A stretch of DNA of 64,000 nt. Origin: Blasia pusilla (Eukaryota; Marchantiophyta; Marchantiopsida; Blasiales). Location: NCBI GenBank assembly GCA_050084515.1, contig CM114275.1:3286001-3350000 (forward strand). Reading direction: 5' to 3'. Below, one piece after another: positions 1-10,542 of the stretch. The first letter of the stretch is position 1. The number at the start of each line of letters is the position of its first letter. Position numbers and translations under genes: made by a program. Below the pieces are notes generated by a model, which was not told the origin of the DNA, did not search any database, and saw only the letters and a program-made list of their open reading frames with translations.

Positions 1-1674
1 GCATATAGGGTCGCCAATTATTATATAGATTATTATTGGAGAGTACCTCTTCATTTTGAGATGACCTCTCCTTTTGACACATGTCCTTTTTAGCTAATAG
101 AATCATTTGTTGCCTAAGCCAATAGGATCGTTCGAATTCAATTCTACACTTAGGATGGGTAATTCAAAAGTATACATCCGTACATCGCACAGGCACCAAC
201 TAGTCACACAAATGGACAACATCTTGAAAGACATAACAATCTGAGGACAACCTTTGATTGCCCTCGAGGTTCGGGGAGAGTTAACATAGTCGTGTGTGGA
301 GGCCTTGGATAGAAGGCGTAGGGAGGTCTCAATTTAGGAAGAAAGGGAACGGAGGTCGTAAAAGTCGAGGATGGGTCACGGAACAGCTATGATCAAGTGC
401 GAATAGGCCGCATGAAATGGCGCTCGTCCGAAAGCCACATATTCACTTCTTTTGGTTGTGCATTCAAACACGATGGTGCAGTACATGGTAATGCAGTAAC
501 GCAGACATGTGGTTGGCGCAATGTGAGAGTTTTGCAAGTCGTGAGTGAAATTTTGCAAGTCATGAGTGAGGTTTTGTGAGTGGTGAATAGTGATTGAAAA
601 ATGAGGTGCAACTGGGCAATTGGCATAGGCGAGGTGAAGGAGGGCCTTTTTTCGTGAGTGAGGTTTTTTGCAAGTCGTGAGGCTTTCTCTTGTGCAGCTT
701 GGAAGAGTAGTGATTGAGCAATAGGAATAGTGATTAAAATTTTGATCACTACATTGGTTTGACAATAGGCAAAGGCAACTTGTAGGGGGGCCTTTTGTTC
801 GTTCATTCATGAGGGTTTTTTCCAATCATGAGGCTTTCACTTGTGTGGCTCGAAAGAGAAGTGATCAAAAGAGCAATTTCTAGGGGATCAGAAGAGGTAA
901 GGGTGGAGGTGTACGAGGCTTTAGAGCAAGGAGTTGTAGTAGGATTTCGAGCAAGGAGCGACAATCACTCGAGGTGGAGGTCTGAGAGCGAGCTCATGGA
1001 GGTGTAGACAATCTCTAGAGGGATCGGGAAAATGAAAGTGTGACACCATCCAATGTTGATCAAGTGATTCCTTTTGTGTGGCTAGATGACTAGATGCAAA
1101 AAGCTGGAGGGATTTACTAGGCTTGAGAGTGTGGAGTAGAAACCACCCAAGATGGAGGAGCGATCGTATGGAGCATCGATTGCGGAGTGATAGATTTGTA
1201 GTGCAAGTCTTGGAGGCTTGGACAAGGGTTCGTTACTCAAGGTTCACAAGGTGTAGTTTAAGATGAAATATGTAGTAAGAGCTTTCTATAAGCGCAACTT
1301 TATATCATGGTTTGATTGATTAGACAACAAATTCCCACTCTTTGCCACTTGCGGGCCAACTGATGTGTTGTCACTTGGGTCATTAGCGAAGTACCCTATG
1401 ACATGGGTCGAGCCCACTGCTACTCTTTCACACTATTCAGAAATCAGCAAATGCATTTACGGTTATGCAGAATAGTGTTGGAGGTGATATTCGAGTATGT
1501 TTACTAACATAATCAAAGTTGCAGGGTTTGTGGTATATTCTTCCACGTAGTTGCTCATGATAGGAAATCGATGGTGATATGGCGATGCGACATGATTGGA
1601 ATTCTAGAATTCTAGAAACTTAGAATTTTGGTGTCAGGTTTAGTACGACATGATTTTCAACATTGTCGAATGTG
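1..1674. other. no gene recognised
   Basis: I see no coding signature here. Short imperfect repeats of a phrase built on 'ttgcaagtcgtgag' recur around 532-690, and open frames on both strands across 376-825 are overlapping and low in complexity. It is probably old transposon-derived sequence, but I cannot assign it to a family. Confidence 0.4.
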
Positions 1675-1836
1675 TCGTGCGCATACACATCGCTACACAA
1701 CATACATCGTTGTCACCAAATGCACATACAAACACACACGATCCCATGCTAACTCATGGAATCCACACAAATAGACGAGAAGTACAAAAATATCTCCAAT
1801 AGTGATGGTGCAGCTCCGTGATCGAGACGGGGCGGT

Positions 1837-1876
1837 GCAGCCATGAGCCTCTACCTTCGTAGAGGCTCATGGCTGC
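1837..1876. other. perfect 18-bp hairpin
   Basis: The arms 1837-1854 and 1859-1876 are exact reverse complements (gcagccatgagcctctac and its complement), separated by the 4-base loop CTTC. It lies in the part of LTR-like copy 1 that the other two copies lack. Confidence 0.85.
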
Positions 1877-2000
1877 GAGAGAGGTGTGGTGTCCTAGGGT
1901 GTCATCGTAGCACTCCTGCCTACCTCGGGTATCTCTGATCTATCATGTTGTTGGTGCAGGTAAATCAATCAAATCTCTCCATCATAAGGTCACACATAGT

Positions 2001-2001
<1 letters not shown>

Positions 2002-2092
<91 letters not shown>
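2002..2092. repeat. (CT)n microsatellite
   Basis: About 45 uninterrupted CT units lie inside the LTR-like repeat. The other LTR-like copies have only short 'ctctctct' tracts, so this is a local expansion. Confidence 0.95.
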
Positions 2093-2096
<4 letters not shown>

Positions 2097-2532
2097 AACC
2101 AAACCCACTTTCTTAATAAGAGGCTTGGGTTACACACACAAGGTAGGAGGACCATAGCTCCGTCGCCTCATGGCAAAAAGTTTAACAAAGAGAGAATAAG
2201 CTCTCAAGCTCTCTCTCTTAGAGGTATATCCTCTTCCCTCTCCTAAGCTTTCTCCACGGTAACGTATGCTTGCATGTCACCTCCTTGACTCTTGACCTGC
2301 TGTAGTGGGTCCAGGGCCACTTCCCAAAATGGAAAGTAAACCAGACTAAATATTGTAACTTACCCAAAATAGTAAGTTCCTCAATATGGCTCCAAATGAA
2401 CCGAAACGGAGGGGAAATCTGCTCTCTCAAATTACCAGTGCTCTCAATAGGTCATCTTAGACCTCTTGAGGCTGTCCTTTAGTATCTCCATAGGCGCTCT
2501 ACTAGATCTCGTCGATCTATCCTAACAGACGT

Positions 2533-4627
2533 GACAAACGTCTTACTCTCACTATTATTACTTGTAATGGATAAATGTATAAAGGCTCTTTAATGTTTCC
2601 ACTAGGGGAAACTCATCTATAAATAGATGTTGACCATGGAATGTACATGTGATGTGTAAGTATACATTTCTTGCACATGCCAATGCGTGTTGTTCGAAGA
2701 TGATTTCCTACTTATCATTAGTAACTATTACCCAAACCCTATTGGACTTACAAGAGTCTTTCAGTTTTTAGAGACATGCTCTTGCCACAAAGATAAACAA
2801 TTACCCATGCAAAATTGATTACACGTAACTTTGAGTTCATTGAAACACATGCATGATCTCTAAACCAACCCAACCATTATAAAGTTACCTTACTCCTAAG
2901 TTCCCTTTGACCTATTGAACTTCTATAGCACCTGAAATGAAGATCTTGACAAATCTGACTAGGCTATTAGTCTTTAAGCATTCTAATCCAGAGACTATTA
3001 AATATCACTAGACTCCGTGCTATGGTAGAGCACCACATAAATCCTTACCAATCTCCAACTTGTATACTCGGAGTACCTTACGGTACCAAACATTTTAGCA
3101 ATAATAAGCCATATCTCATATTTGTGCAATTTTGAAAGAAGAAAATCATGCCACAACAATCAAAAGTTGATGAAATAAAAACTGAAAGCAGCTATGATAA
3201 TGGAAAATTATACCTATTTGCTTAGGAACACTAGTTGGAATAGGGTATTCTCACTCCTTAAATCCAAAACAAAATTCTGTGACTCTTGATGAATGTGTGG
3301 TAGAGTTCCACGGTTTCAGTTCCAACATCCATTCATCAAAGATGCAATATGGCAATATATGAGGAGACCGCACTATGAGAGAATTGCATGCAATTCCATA
3401 AAACAAAGTAGTAAATCTAAAAATTAGTAATAATCAAGTATTGCATAGATATTCTCAGAACATGAGGAGTGCCTTACCTTATGCTTGGAGATAAACCCTT
3501 CTAGACTAAGTGCGTAGGTGCATGATGTATTCTTGGAGTCATGTTTGCATGTTTAGTCACATAATCCAAGCTTTAATTTACTCAAAATGTTGGCATATTT
3601 AGTGCCATTATGATCTTTAAAAGATGACATGGAAATTAAGAATAGATTTTGCATTCTGTGAGGCATTCTGTAGGGCCATAGTCTTGGCCTTGTGTATCGC
3701 CTTGTTCCTAACCCTCCCTTTAGACTTCATTAGTGCCCTAAACCAAAAAAATTCCTCTATTTCATTGGTTAGCATGTGCACTAGCTAAATAGTCTTTCTA
3801 GTCCCCTTGGTTAGCATTCTTGCTCGAAGATGTGTCTTCAACATCGCATGCCACCTCTCAATTACAACATTGGTATCTTGTGTGGATCTACCTTCATTTT
3901 GGTAGCCATGGGCTTATGAAGAATATTTAGGGTGCTAGAACCTAGCATAGGATTTAATGAAGTGCTCATCAATTTATGCATATTTGTGAATGAACACCAA
4001 GGACACTTGCTCTGGATCTACACATACTATAACAAACATATTTCATATGCCCAAAGTGTACTTGAGCCAAGCATTGGCTTGGTGGAGAAAAGTTTCTATG
4101 AAAGACTTGCACTTACCAATTCCGCATCTATACATAACTTGACCAAGATCTCTGTTGACATCGGCCTTTATCATGGGGCACGATACTCGTTCATGAAGTT
4201 GCCTAAGCCACGCTTTCCGCATGTGCCAAATGTAGAGGTGGATAGGAGCCTTGAGAAATACCTTCTTTATGGCAAATTGTCTTCCAAGGAATCATCTAAA
4301 TATAACAAGATGGTATCCATGGTGGTGGAGGATCATATCCACTTACAAATATAATGGCTTTAGCGTAATCTTTAATGCTCATAAGAACCTCAACAAGGTC
4401 TGCACGCATATGGCGTTGTAGAATTGTAACATTTCAAGGGCTAATGACCCACCTCATATGTTTTGGTGCTATGTGTGGCATCCAAGCTAATTGCCCTTCC
4501 ATCTCCATATCTAACCAAATTTTGTAGCATGAATGAGGTGGAAAAAAAAAAGAGCAAACGGTTTGTGGTTGATGGGATCCAAAGGTTTGTCAAAAATGAC
4601 ATGCTCATAATGCATATCTGGACAATT
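2533..4627. other. no gene recognised; one unassigned ORF
   Basis: AT-rich sequence. The longest open frame is 3932-4354 (+, 140 codons, starting MLEPSIGF). It repeats the phrase LEPSIG at its start and again around residue 43, but I recognise no family, and its composition is like the surrounding non-coding DNA. I do not call it a gene. Confidence 0.35.
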
Positions 4628-4757
4628 GTCGTGCGCATACATATCGCTACACAACATACATCGCTGGTCATATCTACACCACACAACACCGATCTTCCCC
4701 ACACAGGGTCGATCCACACATGTACAAAAATCAACTCATACATATACATGGAGATCA
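4628..4757 (-). repeat. putative 3' LTR (short) of gypsy copy 1
   Basis: This 130-bp block lies just outside the polypurine tract, with TG...CA ends in element sense (TGTGTGATCTCC to GCGCACGACA). Its outer half matches the beginning of the LTR-like repeats at 1675, 54274 and 61434, and the same position in gypsy copy 2 (62075-62197). Either the family has very short LTRs, or this is the tail of a longer LTR that has lost its front. Confidence 0.5.
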
Positions 4758-4839
4758 CACAACCGCCCCCCTAGTTGGCAGTTGGATCCCCCCAACTCCA
4801 GATAGAAAATATCACATCTCTCTGACATGACCTACTATC

Positions 4840-5265
4840 CTATACACATCTCGGACACATCCATCGTCCCGTGGGAACCACATCAAGAGGGGGGGTCAGA
4901 CATGACATATGCCACCCTCGAGAACAACCATCACATACCAACATGGTGGCTGCACCCCTCACAAATCCGCACAACATACACCTCAAGCCTGCAGGTACCA
5001 CTGCCAAGCTCGGATCCACCGTCCCATCTACGTTCGGAAGATGACATGGCGCACTATTGCGCACATGATCCTTCCAAACCATACCATCCCGTCCCTCCAA
5101 CATGAGGACTCCGGTCGGTAATACCTCGCGCACACGTAGGATCGTGCGCCCTGCAATGACATCTAGCGTCGTGGGTGCCGCCTGCTGTAAATACACGTAA
5201 TCTTCAGGATGAAACCTCCTAATCCCTGGACGATAACCTCCTCCACGAATGGTCGTGTACCTCAA
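4840..5265 (-). pseudogene. integrase C-terminus with SH3-like segment and PHD finger
   Basis: A 141-codon open segment. Residues 18-70 (FHPEDYVYLQQ through MVWKDHVRN) look like the small beta-barrel C-terminal domain of gypsy integrases. Residues 96-140 form a canonical C4HC3 PHD finger: C96, C99, C111, C114, H119, C122, C137, C140. The usual CDGC, GWH and GRWMC signatures and the PPL turn before the last cysteine pair are all present. PHD fingers of known function bind histone H3 tails. Chromoviruses carry a chromodomain at this place, so a role in integration targeting is a natural inference. The frame ends in a stop right after the last ligand, so the PHD finger is the C-terminus of the polyprotein. 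The domain is intact although the element is dead. Confidence 0.85.
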
Positions 5266-6326
5266 TGTATCTCTATGTTGGCAATAGCTAAGTTCTCAAA
5301 GGCCATAGGCATAACTCTACGAAAAACTTCTGCCCTCTGAGAACATGCTTGTACCCACACATCTGGATCATCAAGATCTAACACCTCCGCCATATCACGT
5401 CGAATCGTTGCAAGTAAATCTGGCTCTCTCCCAAAGAGCAAAAAGTACGATGAAAATGACGCCAAGGATGCCTGCCGACTAAAGCAATAACCCATAGCCA
5501 ACCATGGCAAATCAGAGGTCCCACTCTCAATCGCCCCCGCTGCAAGCTATACTTGCGCAATCCTCTCTTCACTGTCTGTACCACTCTCTCCGCCAACCCA
5601 TCCGCCTCAGGATGATCTCTAGATGTGGTGCCGTGATCTATCAACGCCTAATCACACAAGGCCTGAAACTCTCCCCTGAACTCCGTACCCTGGTCAGTCA
5701 ACACCTCCGCCGGTGCACCAAAGTGACTAAGCACACGATCTAGAAACGCATAAGCTGTTCCCTTGCTCGCCTTGTCTGGTAGTGCCACCAACTCTATCCA
5801 TTTGGAGAAATGCTCCACCATGACCAACACGTACCTCTGATGACGTCCTGTCAATGGCAAAGGTCCCGCAAAGTCTAAACTCCACCAATAACCTAAACCC
5901 ATAATCGGCAAAGGATGTAAGTGCGGAGTGGGAGCATTGAAAGATGCTCGCACTCTATCACATACCATACATCTGGCCACAAACTACTATACCCGAGTAT
6001 GCATCGCGCCACCAATATCAACTGGAGTAAGTTGGGGCACGCTTTACTCCGAAATGTCCCAACTCCTCATGGGCATGTCGCACTACACGTGCTCGTTGGG
6101 AAGGATGAGGTACCACTCGTATCCTACCATCTCCCCATACCCGCAAAATGTGAGTCCCCTCCCACCTGAACCTCTTGGCTCTCTGTAGGATCCGATCCTG
6201 CTCCCTAGCACTCACTGTACTCGCAATGACACCAGTGCGCAAGAACTCCACAACTTCCACGTCGTCATGGATATCACGACCACCTGTCTGCCTCCTCACT
6301 AACCTTCGGATCCAAAGACTCATCAT
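5262..6326 (-). pseudogene. gypsy integrase (frameshifted)
   Basis: The N-terminal zinc-binding HHCC region begins with HAHEELGHFG near 6040-6090 and its CMVC pair is at about 5970. The catalytic core keeps D (LDFAGPLPL), D (LTDQGTEF) and E (HPEADGLAERV), the DDE triad of retroviral-type integrases. The pieces lie in three frames (6326-6018, 5980-5648, 5644-5378 and 5510-5262), so at least two or three indels break it. Copy 2 at 63062-63631 shows the same protein in one frame. Confidence 0.85.
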
Positions 6327-6813
6327 CCAACCCCACCACTAGAGTCATCACCTGTGGCTGACCTGCCATAGTCAACCAACAAAGATAGGGAGATGCATGC
6401 CAACCGGGCACCATCTCCTCATCACTCTCTCCGTGCCATTGAGCTCCTGTGTCATCTCTCTGACTTGGACATGGGTTACGACTCAACCCATCCGCATCCT
6501 GGTTCAGCCGACCTGGCCTATGAACCACCTCAAACTCATACTCCTGTAGTAATAGAGCCCACCTGGCAAGCTTTCCCGTAAGCTTGTCGGACTCCATCAA
6601 CCACCTCAACGGCTGATGATCAATGATAAGTGTGAAAGGGTTTCCGAATAAATAGCACCTAAAATGTGCCACGGCCCACACTGTAGCCAAGCACTCTCCC
6701 TCGTAGGGGTTGTAATTTGCCTCTGCAATGTTGTTCGATCGGCTCGCGTAAGCTACAACGAGCTCCCTCTCCTCGTTATCCCTCTGAGTAAGCACTACTC
6801 CTAAACCCAACAT
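6274..6813 (-). pseudogene. gypsy RNase H and linker
   Basis: The open segment has the Ty3/gypsy RNase H features: LGVVLTQRD near the start, YASRS, NYNPYEGECLA, the IDHQPL motif and HRPGRLNQDADGLSR. It follows the RT thumb region directly on the minus strand, is in the same frame as the protease, methyltransferase and PHD blocks, and leads into the linker before the integrase zinc domain. Confidence 0.85.
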
Positions 6814-6831
6814 GCTCCAATCCGTATGTAA

Positions 6832-7790
6832 CTAGAATGGGCGACCCCTAACCGGTCTCTGTAAAATGGGTGAGGACGTCAACCTATCCTTGAGCTCATG
6901 AAATGCTCGCTCCTGATCATCTCCCCACAACCAAACCTGATCACGTCTCGTCAACAAGGTCAAAGACTTTGCGATCGCACTAAAACCCTTGACATACCGT
7001 TGATAGAAGTTCGCCAGTCCAAGAAATGCTTGGACTCGACTCACATCTGTAGGGCGTGGAATCTGCGCAATAGCCTCTACCTTCGTGTGCTGAACGCCTA
7101 ACCCACTCGGGTATATGGTGTGTCCCAAGTACTCAATCTGCTCCTCGAAAGAATGCACTTGCCTGGATGTAACTTCAGTTCATGTAATCGCAATCGCCGA
7201 AACACCTCCTCCAAGTGTCACTCATGCTCCTCAACCGTGGAATCAAGATAAGAATATCGGCTATGTAACATCGTACAAAATCCAAGCCAGCCGTAATCCT
7301 ATCCATCACTGAACTCTGCAGGCGCGTTCTTCAACCCTAATGGTAAGAACCGCCACTAATACAAGCAATCTCTCCCGAACCGATCTATCCCCCAAAATGT
7401 TGTCTTCTCCCTGTCCTCCAACCTCATAGGAAGCTGATGATAGCGAGCACGGAGATCTAAAGTATTGAAGATCTTTGCATGCCCTACCGCATCAAAGATC
7501 TCCTCAGAAGTAGGCATGGCGTACCGATCTGACCTCGTGTGTCGGTTGATAGGACGGTAATCTCCACACATCCGCCTATCCGTCCAATTGCCATACATAT
7601 CCTTCTTCGCCGACATGAGTGTGGCAGATGCATACTCCCCATGTGATAACTCCACAAGTCCTGCCTCCAACAAGTCCTGACTCCTACTCTGAATCAAGGC
7701 TCGTTCCATATCAAAATACTTGTAGGGTCAATGAAAGATCGGCGTATCACTAGCCAACTCAATCCGTATCCCGAGACCCTTCAGCGTACC
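6832..7790 (-). pseudogene. gypsy reverse transcriptase, catalytic YIAD
   Basis: The N-terminal half (7709-7356 and upstream) contains SAKKD, CGDYRPIN and LDLRARYHQLPM, typical of gypsy RT. The C-terminal half (7158-6832) contains IEYLGHTI, AFLGLANFYQRYV and RAFHELK. The palm motif at 7256-7267 reads Tyr-Ile-Ala-Asp where YIDD is expected, removing a metal-binding aspartate. A TGA at 7728-7730 (after PIFH, before PYKYF) sits where an arginine codon is likely. The two halves lie in different frames. This RT cannot be active. Confidence 0.85.
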
Positions 7791-8031
7791 CAAGTCTCTC
7801 ATACTGAAGGCAAACAATTGACATGCCCTCTCAGAAACCTATGAACTCGCCGTCGCTCTCCTCCTATAAACTTGAGACCTATCATAGGCTCCCAAGTCTC
7901 CATCATGACCTCACTCGGAGAGGACGCAACCTCCGGCTTTGGTTGCTATGTAGCAACCCTAGCCACCTCCGCAACAGCCGCTCCACTCTGACCTCCTACA
8001 CCATGCTCCATATCCGAAAAATGAACATGTG

Positions 8032-9207
8032 CTACTCTAGCCGCCTTCGCACTCTCTGCTCGAACGACGTCCCAAGAAGTCCATGGGTGCCTATCTCTCC
8101 TCCTCTTGCCCCCAGCCAATGTCTGTACATAGGCAATGGTCCAACTCGTGGACGTGACGACATGGATGACACTCGCATTCGTCTCTGCTCATCCATACCT
8201 AGGCTGACTATCCATGTGAGACAGTTGAGGTCCATCTCCTGCCCCAACACCTGTCTCCGTGATGCCTCAGTCATCCCTGGCACCGCCGTAGTACCGGTAG
8301 TGAACCTCATGGCACGCTCGCGCTCATCTGCTGTAGGCTCCTCCAATGCTCCGGTCACCTCATCCCAAATCATGTCTGGCCCTCCCTGATGAAAGGCATG
8401 GGATGCTGGGAAGCTCACCAACGTAGGTAAGGCTGCCCTCAACTCCCCCACCCTATTGGTCATGGCCAACGGTGGTCTATCATCCCGTGTCACCACCTGA
8501 GATCGACGCCCTAAGCCCAAAATAGCATCCACTGTGAGATGTGGTGCTCTCTGGACTCCACTGTATGCTCGACTCAGTACCTCTCATGGTATCACGTTCG
8601 TCCACCACAATCGTGGACGATGGGCACATGACCTAACTCTCGCTGCATCTAACAACACAGCACGTCCCAACCAGGACCTCACTTGATGTACACTCGTCAT
8701 CACACGTGTACGAGTGTCTCCCAACAACGGCACGTTCTCCAAAATGTACGCTGGAGAACATATCTGACTCTCCTGCAAGTATCGTAATACTCCCAGCATC
8801 TCCCAAAACATCCCTGACCTCGGATCCTCCAATCCAAATCCTCGGCCAGCTGATGAATGACCCTGACATGGCCATCCACCAATCACCAAATGAATGGTGC
8901 CAACTCTATCCAGATCCTGCACCGCCACCAAAGAGATGTCGGCGGGTAGCGTATGCTGGTATCCCCGTACTGCACATACCGACAACAACTCAGGATACCT
9001 CTGGACCAATCTCGCCACGTGACGTAATGATACTCGCCGCGTGGTCTCATCTCTCACCACATAAAGGTACTGATGCACCCGTATGCCCGCATGCACTAGT
9101 GCAGCCAATCCGATGCTAATCCCTCCGAAGGGATCTAACACCCTAACACCCTCCTGTGAGAACTGCCACACAACAGGTGTGGTATCTAGTGGGATCATCG
9201 TCTCCAC
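8032..9207 (-). pseudogene. C5-cytosine methyltransferase domain in gypsy pol
   Basis: In the 8584-9207 segment, motif I reads LDPFGGISIGL (residues 24-34). Motif IV reads GGWPCQGHSSAG, with the catalytic Cys114 codon at 8866-8868. Motif VI reads ILENVPLL (Glu157 at 8737-8739) and motif VIII reads RPRLWWTN. A TGA at 8584-8586 interrupts the frame. The same frame then continues through a target-recognition-like stretch and ERERAMRF to motif X, RRQVLGQEMDLN (8224-8259). C5 methyltransferases transfer a methyl group from SAM to cytosine C5. The spacing and the LVIGG, ENV and RPRLWW blocks resemble the DNMT3/DRM class more than DNMT1, although PCQ replaces the PCN usual in that class. Upstream, only one TAG (9241-9243) separates it from the protease in the same frame, so it was part of pol rather than a separate insertion. 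Confidence 0.88.
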
Positions 9208-9240
9208 TCCAAGAGCCCAATCGTCACGTGACTCTCGCGG

Positions 9241-9915
9241 CTATGGGATAAAAACATGACTCCACGCCTGCCTCACGAGGTTGTCGACACTCCTTTGTAG
9301 CTCCCGAGTCGTACCCCACAATGGTGAAGAGGCCTCGCCAACATGGGAAGCGACACCCGCCATGGCCTGTCTCTCCGTGGGACTATCCCCTATTGGGACA
9401 TCCTCCGCATGTGCGTTCCCCTCCAACAACTCTCCTGGCCAGCTAACACTACCTGTGAAAGCTGCCAACGTGGTCACATACTCGCCTCGTGATCGACCAC
9501 CTCGTCCCGCAAACTGCACGGATAATTGACTCATCCGGCCGTCACTTGACCGCAATCCTGGCCGATAAGCAACGGTCTCCTCCCAGAAGTCAAGGATGAA
9601 TCCTAGGGGATATAACATTGTACTCCCCACCAACACATCGTACGACTCAACTGGTATCGTAATTGCACATGTGCGCACTATAGCACTATCCGTCGCATGC
9701 TCTGGCTGGACTCTGACAACAATCTCCTGTCGAGTCATATACTGAGTGGGTGATACGCCCCCAATCAAGGTCTGTATCTGGAAGGGACAAGGCTCAATGT
9801 CAGCCTTCCGTAACCCCAACGCTAAACACGCCGCCTTCCCTAACATCAAGGGTTGCGCTCCCGAATCAAGTAGGACGCGCTGTGGCTGGTATATTGTCCC
9901 CGTCGGACTAACCAA
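9241..9915 (-). pseudogene. gypsy aspartic protease
   Basis: The segment opens with a retropepsin signature (LLDSGAQPLMLGKAACLALGL, near 9855-9880). A second lobe includes VPVESYDVLVGSTMLYPLGF-like hydrophobic sequence and DFWEETVAYRPG. The DSG triad is intact. The frame ends at TAG 9241-9243 and resumes immediately as the methyltransferase segment, so the stop probably arose by mutation. The 50-100 residues after the protease fold are a low-complexity linker rich in Gly, Arg and Ser. Confidence 0.75.
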
Positions 9916-9974
9916 GCGAAATACTCAAGCTCGGTTATCCAGTAACACTACTCCAGGTGTCACCACTGCTTGCT

Positions 9975-10473
9975 CTATGGCCGGTCGAGTGGCATATCTA
10001 CCAACCGCCGCCGCCGATGCCATGACTCGTGGGGAACGCCCCAAGCACCGCTCGAGGGCAAGTCCACCACCTCCTCAACTACCTCTGAACAAGAAGCAGT
10101 CATCTCTCCACACTCACACAACGTGGCAGCCAACCGGAACACCTCAGTTGGTCCAACTCCCAACATCGCCAACTCTATGGCGGAAAATAGCGGAGTCTGA
10201 CTCACTTTGGTGGCCACCTCCAACACTATGGTCGACACTGACTCCACTCGAGCCGGCATAGGAGTTGTCACTCCAACTCCTCGTGACGCCGACGAGGTGC
10301 TCGAATCGAGGCACCGCTGGTCGTCGAGGCACCATCGATGGTGTGTGTCGTGCTTCTGACAATGTGAATGACTGTGGAACCCTCGCTTGCCGCCCATCGG
10401 TCCCCTCTGGTGGGTGAATCTCAACTCCACCTCTCGATGGCTCGGTGCCTCTCGCATCACCCCGAGTCACCAC
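9975..10473 (-). pseudogene. gag-protease linker region
   Basis: Minus-strand sequence between the zinc knuckle and the protease. Two frames are partly open (10473-10144 and 10460-9975), consistent with a frameshifted linker. No domain is recognisable. It probably encoded the flexible region between nucleocapsid and protease. Confidence 0.45.
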
Positions 10474-10542
10474 TGCAGCTGCCTCAACCTAGGCTGCACT
10501 ACACATAAATCCCATACTGGCAAGATCCTCACCCGGGTCAGG

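Larger units (their letters stand above)
1675..2532 (-). repeat. LTR-like repeat, copy 1 (expanded)
   Basis: On the plus strand this block starts TGTCGTGCGCATACAC and ends GACGTGACA, so it has TG...CA ends in both orientations. It matches the copies at 54274-54872 and 61434-62072 across shared phrases such as 'gaggcttgggttac', 'gagctctcaagctctctct' and 'tggctccaaatgaaccgaaac'. It is longer than the others because it contains a (CT)n run and a block near 1800-1958 with a perfect hairpin. The first 120 bases also match the end of both gypsy elements in this window, so it is probably a solo LTR of that family or a relative. I find no convincing target-site duplication. Orientation is inferred from the gypsy copies. 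Confidence 0.6.

Noticed and set aside
1945-2157. Open frame of Ser-Leu repeats
   Set aside because: It is translation of the CT microsatellite inside an LTR-like repeat, not a protein.
1670-2537. Target-site duplication around the LTR-like repeats
   Set aside because: The five bases flanking each of the three copies do not match, so the duplications are lost or the ends are misplaced.
7823-8389. 188-codon plus-strand ORF
   Set aside because: It is the antisense shadow of the methyltransferase C-terminus and linker; Ser/Pro/Arg-rich with no domain.
9746-10261. 171-codon plus-strand ORF
   Set aside because: Antisense shadow of the gypsy protease and linker.
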